Source of the DNA: Ulvibacter sp. MAR_2010_11
GTDB taxonomy: Bacteria; Bacteroidota; Bacteroidia; Flavobacteriales; Flavobacteriaceae
Assembly (NCBI RefSeq): GCF_002813135.1
Contig: NZ_PHTY01000001.1
Coordinates: 1,421,501-1,485,500, forward strand
Direction: 5' to 3'
Length of the DNA stretch: 64,000 bases
Shown here: piece after piece, positions 63,759 through 64,000 of the stretch
How positions within the stretch are numbered: position 1 is the first letter of the stretch
How the letters are laid out: every line of letters begins with the position of its first letter
The notes under the pieces: model-generated
What the model was told of the DNA's origin: nothing
Database searches by the model: none
What the model saw: the letters and a program-made list of their open reading frames with translations, nothing else
Translations under genes and position numbers: made by a program

Positions 63759-63830
63759 AAATATTATTTAGAATAAATATAAATTAATCATTAACACTTT
63801 ATTTGCATTTCTAAAATCGACTTTAAAGCG

Positions 63831-63838
63831 TACTTTTG
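63831..63838 (+). promoter_or_regulatory. Putative -7 element for the right-edge gene
   Basis: TACTTTTG followed by TGCC fits TAnnTTTG. A TTTG at 63802-63805 lies 25 bases upstream. The resulting leader to the ATG at 63931 is about 85 bases. Confidence 0.45.
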
Positions 63839-63930
63839 TGCCGTTATTTATGGTGCGTTTTATAGGTAAGTAGCCAGTCCAATGGTAACCAATTACGTAC
63901 CAAACTATTGACAATAATTCAACCATTAGT

Positions 63931-64000
63931 ATGCAAAAGGTGAAATTACACAATCTACCCTCTCAATTGTCACTTCTTTTGTTGGCATTATTGCTAACTT
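63931..64000 (+). CDS. Start of an exported protein, cut by the window edge (possibly ActA of alternative complex III)
   Basis: 23 codons are visible: MQKVKLHNLPSQLSLLLLAL plus LLT, a typical N-terminal signal or membrane segment. Nothing in these residues identifies the protein. In several Flavobacteriaceae the gene after infB and a SPOR-domain gene is the multihaem cytochrome of alternative complex III, so that identity is a guess from remembered gene order. Confidence 0.4.
   Translation, partial: MQKVKLHNLPSQLSLLLLALLLT

Noticed and set aside
63931-64000. Confident assignment of the right-edge gene as actA
   Set aside because: Only 23 codons are visible and no haem motif is included; left as a low-confidence suggestion.

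Overview
The window comes from a Bacteroidota chromosome, most likely a marine-type member of the Flavobacteriaceae. The evidence is low GC, promoters of the TTG / TAnnTTTG type, gene families typical of that family (DUF5686 and DUF5916 barrels, DUF2723 glycosyltransferase, GH92 lipoprotein, a flexirubin/aryl-polyene locus with a tyrosine ammonia-lyase) and the gene order rplM-rpsI-rpsB-tsf-pyrH-frr. Most of the window is intact chromosomal sequence. I see no prophage, transposase, CRISPR array or rRNA.

Layout. 1-2003 (minus): the start of an RND/MMPL exporter, cut by the window edge, and a short DUF5686-type barrel. 2089-6401 (minus): the ribosomal/translation operon from rplM to frr, with hairpins at the rpsI/rpsB, rpsB/tsf and tsf/pyrH boundaries. 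6632-11250 (minus): pyruvate carboxylase and an unknown 352-aa protein. 11391-16980: a DUF5916 protein convergent with polA, separated by a TTTAACC heptamer array. 17080-21609: a cyanophycin module of isoaspartyl peptidase, cyanophycinase and cyanophycin synthetase, which could make, cut and finally hydrolyse the Asp/Arg storage polymer. 21663-24001: a broken gene for a YadA-head-like fibre with a C1q-like tip. 24336-29667 (minus): an N-glycan salvage operon of GH92 mannosidase, glycosylasparaginase and a FucP-type sugar transporter. 29774-36940: a metallophosphoesterase, a thioredoxin-like protein lacking the first active-site Cys, a second fibre-like secreted protein, a polysaccharide deacetylase and a large DUF2723 membrane glycosyltransferase.

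37158-37391 holds tRNA-Gln(UUG) and a perfect 66-bp copy of its 3' end plus terminator. 37413-57116 is the main accessory feature: an aryl-polyene/flexirubin-type biosynthesis locus. A divergent flavin halogenase-like gene faces a unidirectional run of 17 tightly packed genes, from tyrosine ammonia-lyase through ketoreductase, acyltransferase, two hotdog dehydratases, four ketosynthase-related proteins, ACP and methyltransferase to a LolA-like carrier, GT2-DUF2062 fusion, RND exporter and starter-acid ligase. It also carries a polysaccharide deacetylase, a JmjC-like cupin and a C45-family acyl-transferring lipoprotein. The expected logic is tyrosine to 4-coumarate, activation, loading on ACP, polyene elongation, aryl methylation/halogenation, and transfer and export to the outer membrane. 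No dialkylresorcinol genes (darA/darB) lie in or next to the locus within this window.

57130-64000: a lipoprotein, a double-domain universal stress protein, the rimP-nusA-infB operon with a terminator-like hairpin in its leader, a SPOR-domain protein, and the first 70 bases of a plus-strand gene that by known flavobacterial gene order may begin the alternative complex III (act) operon.
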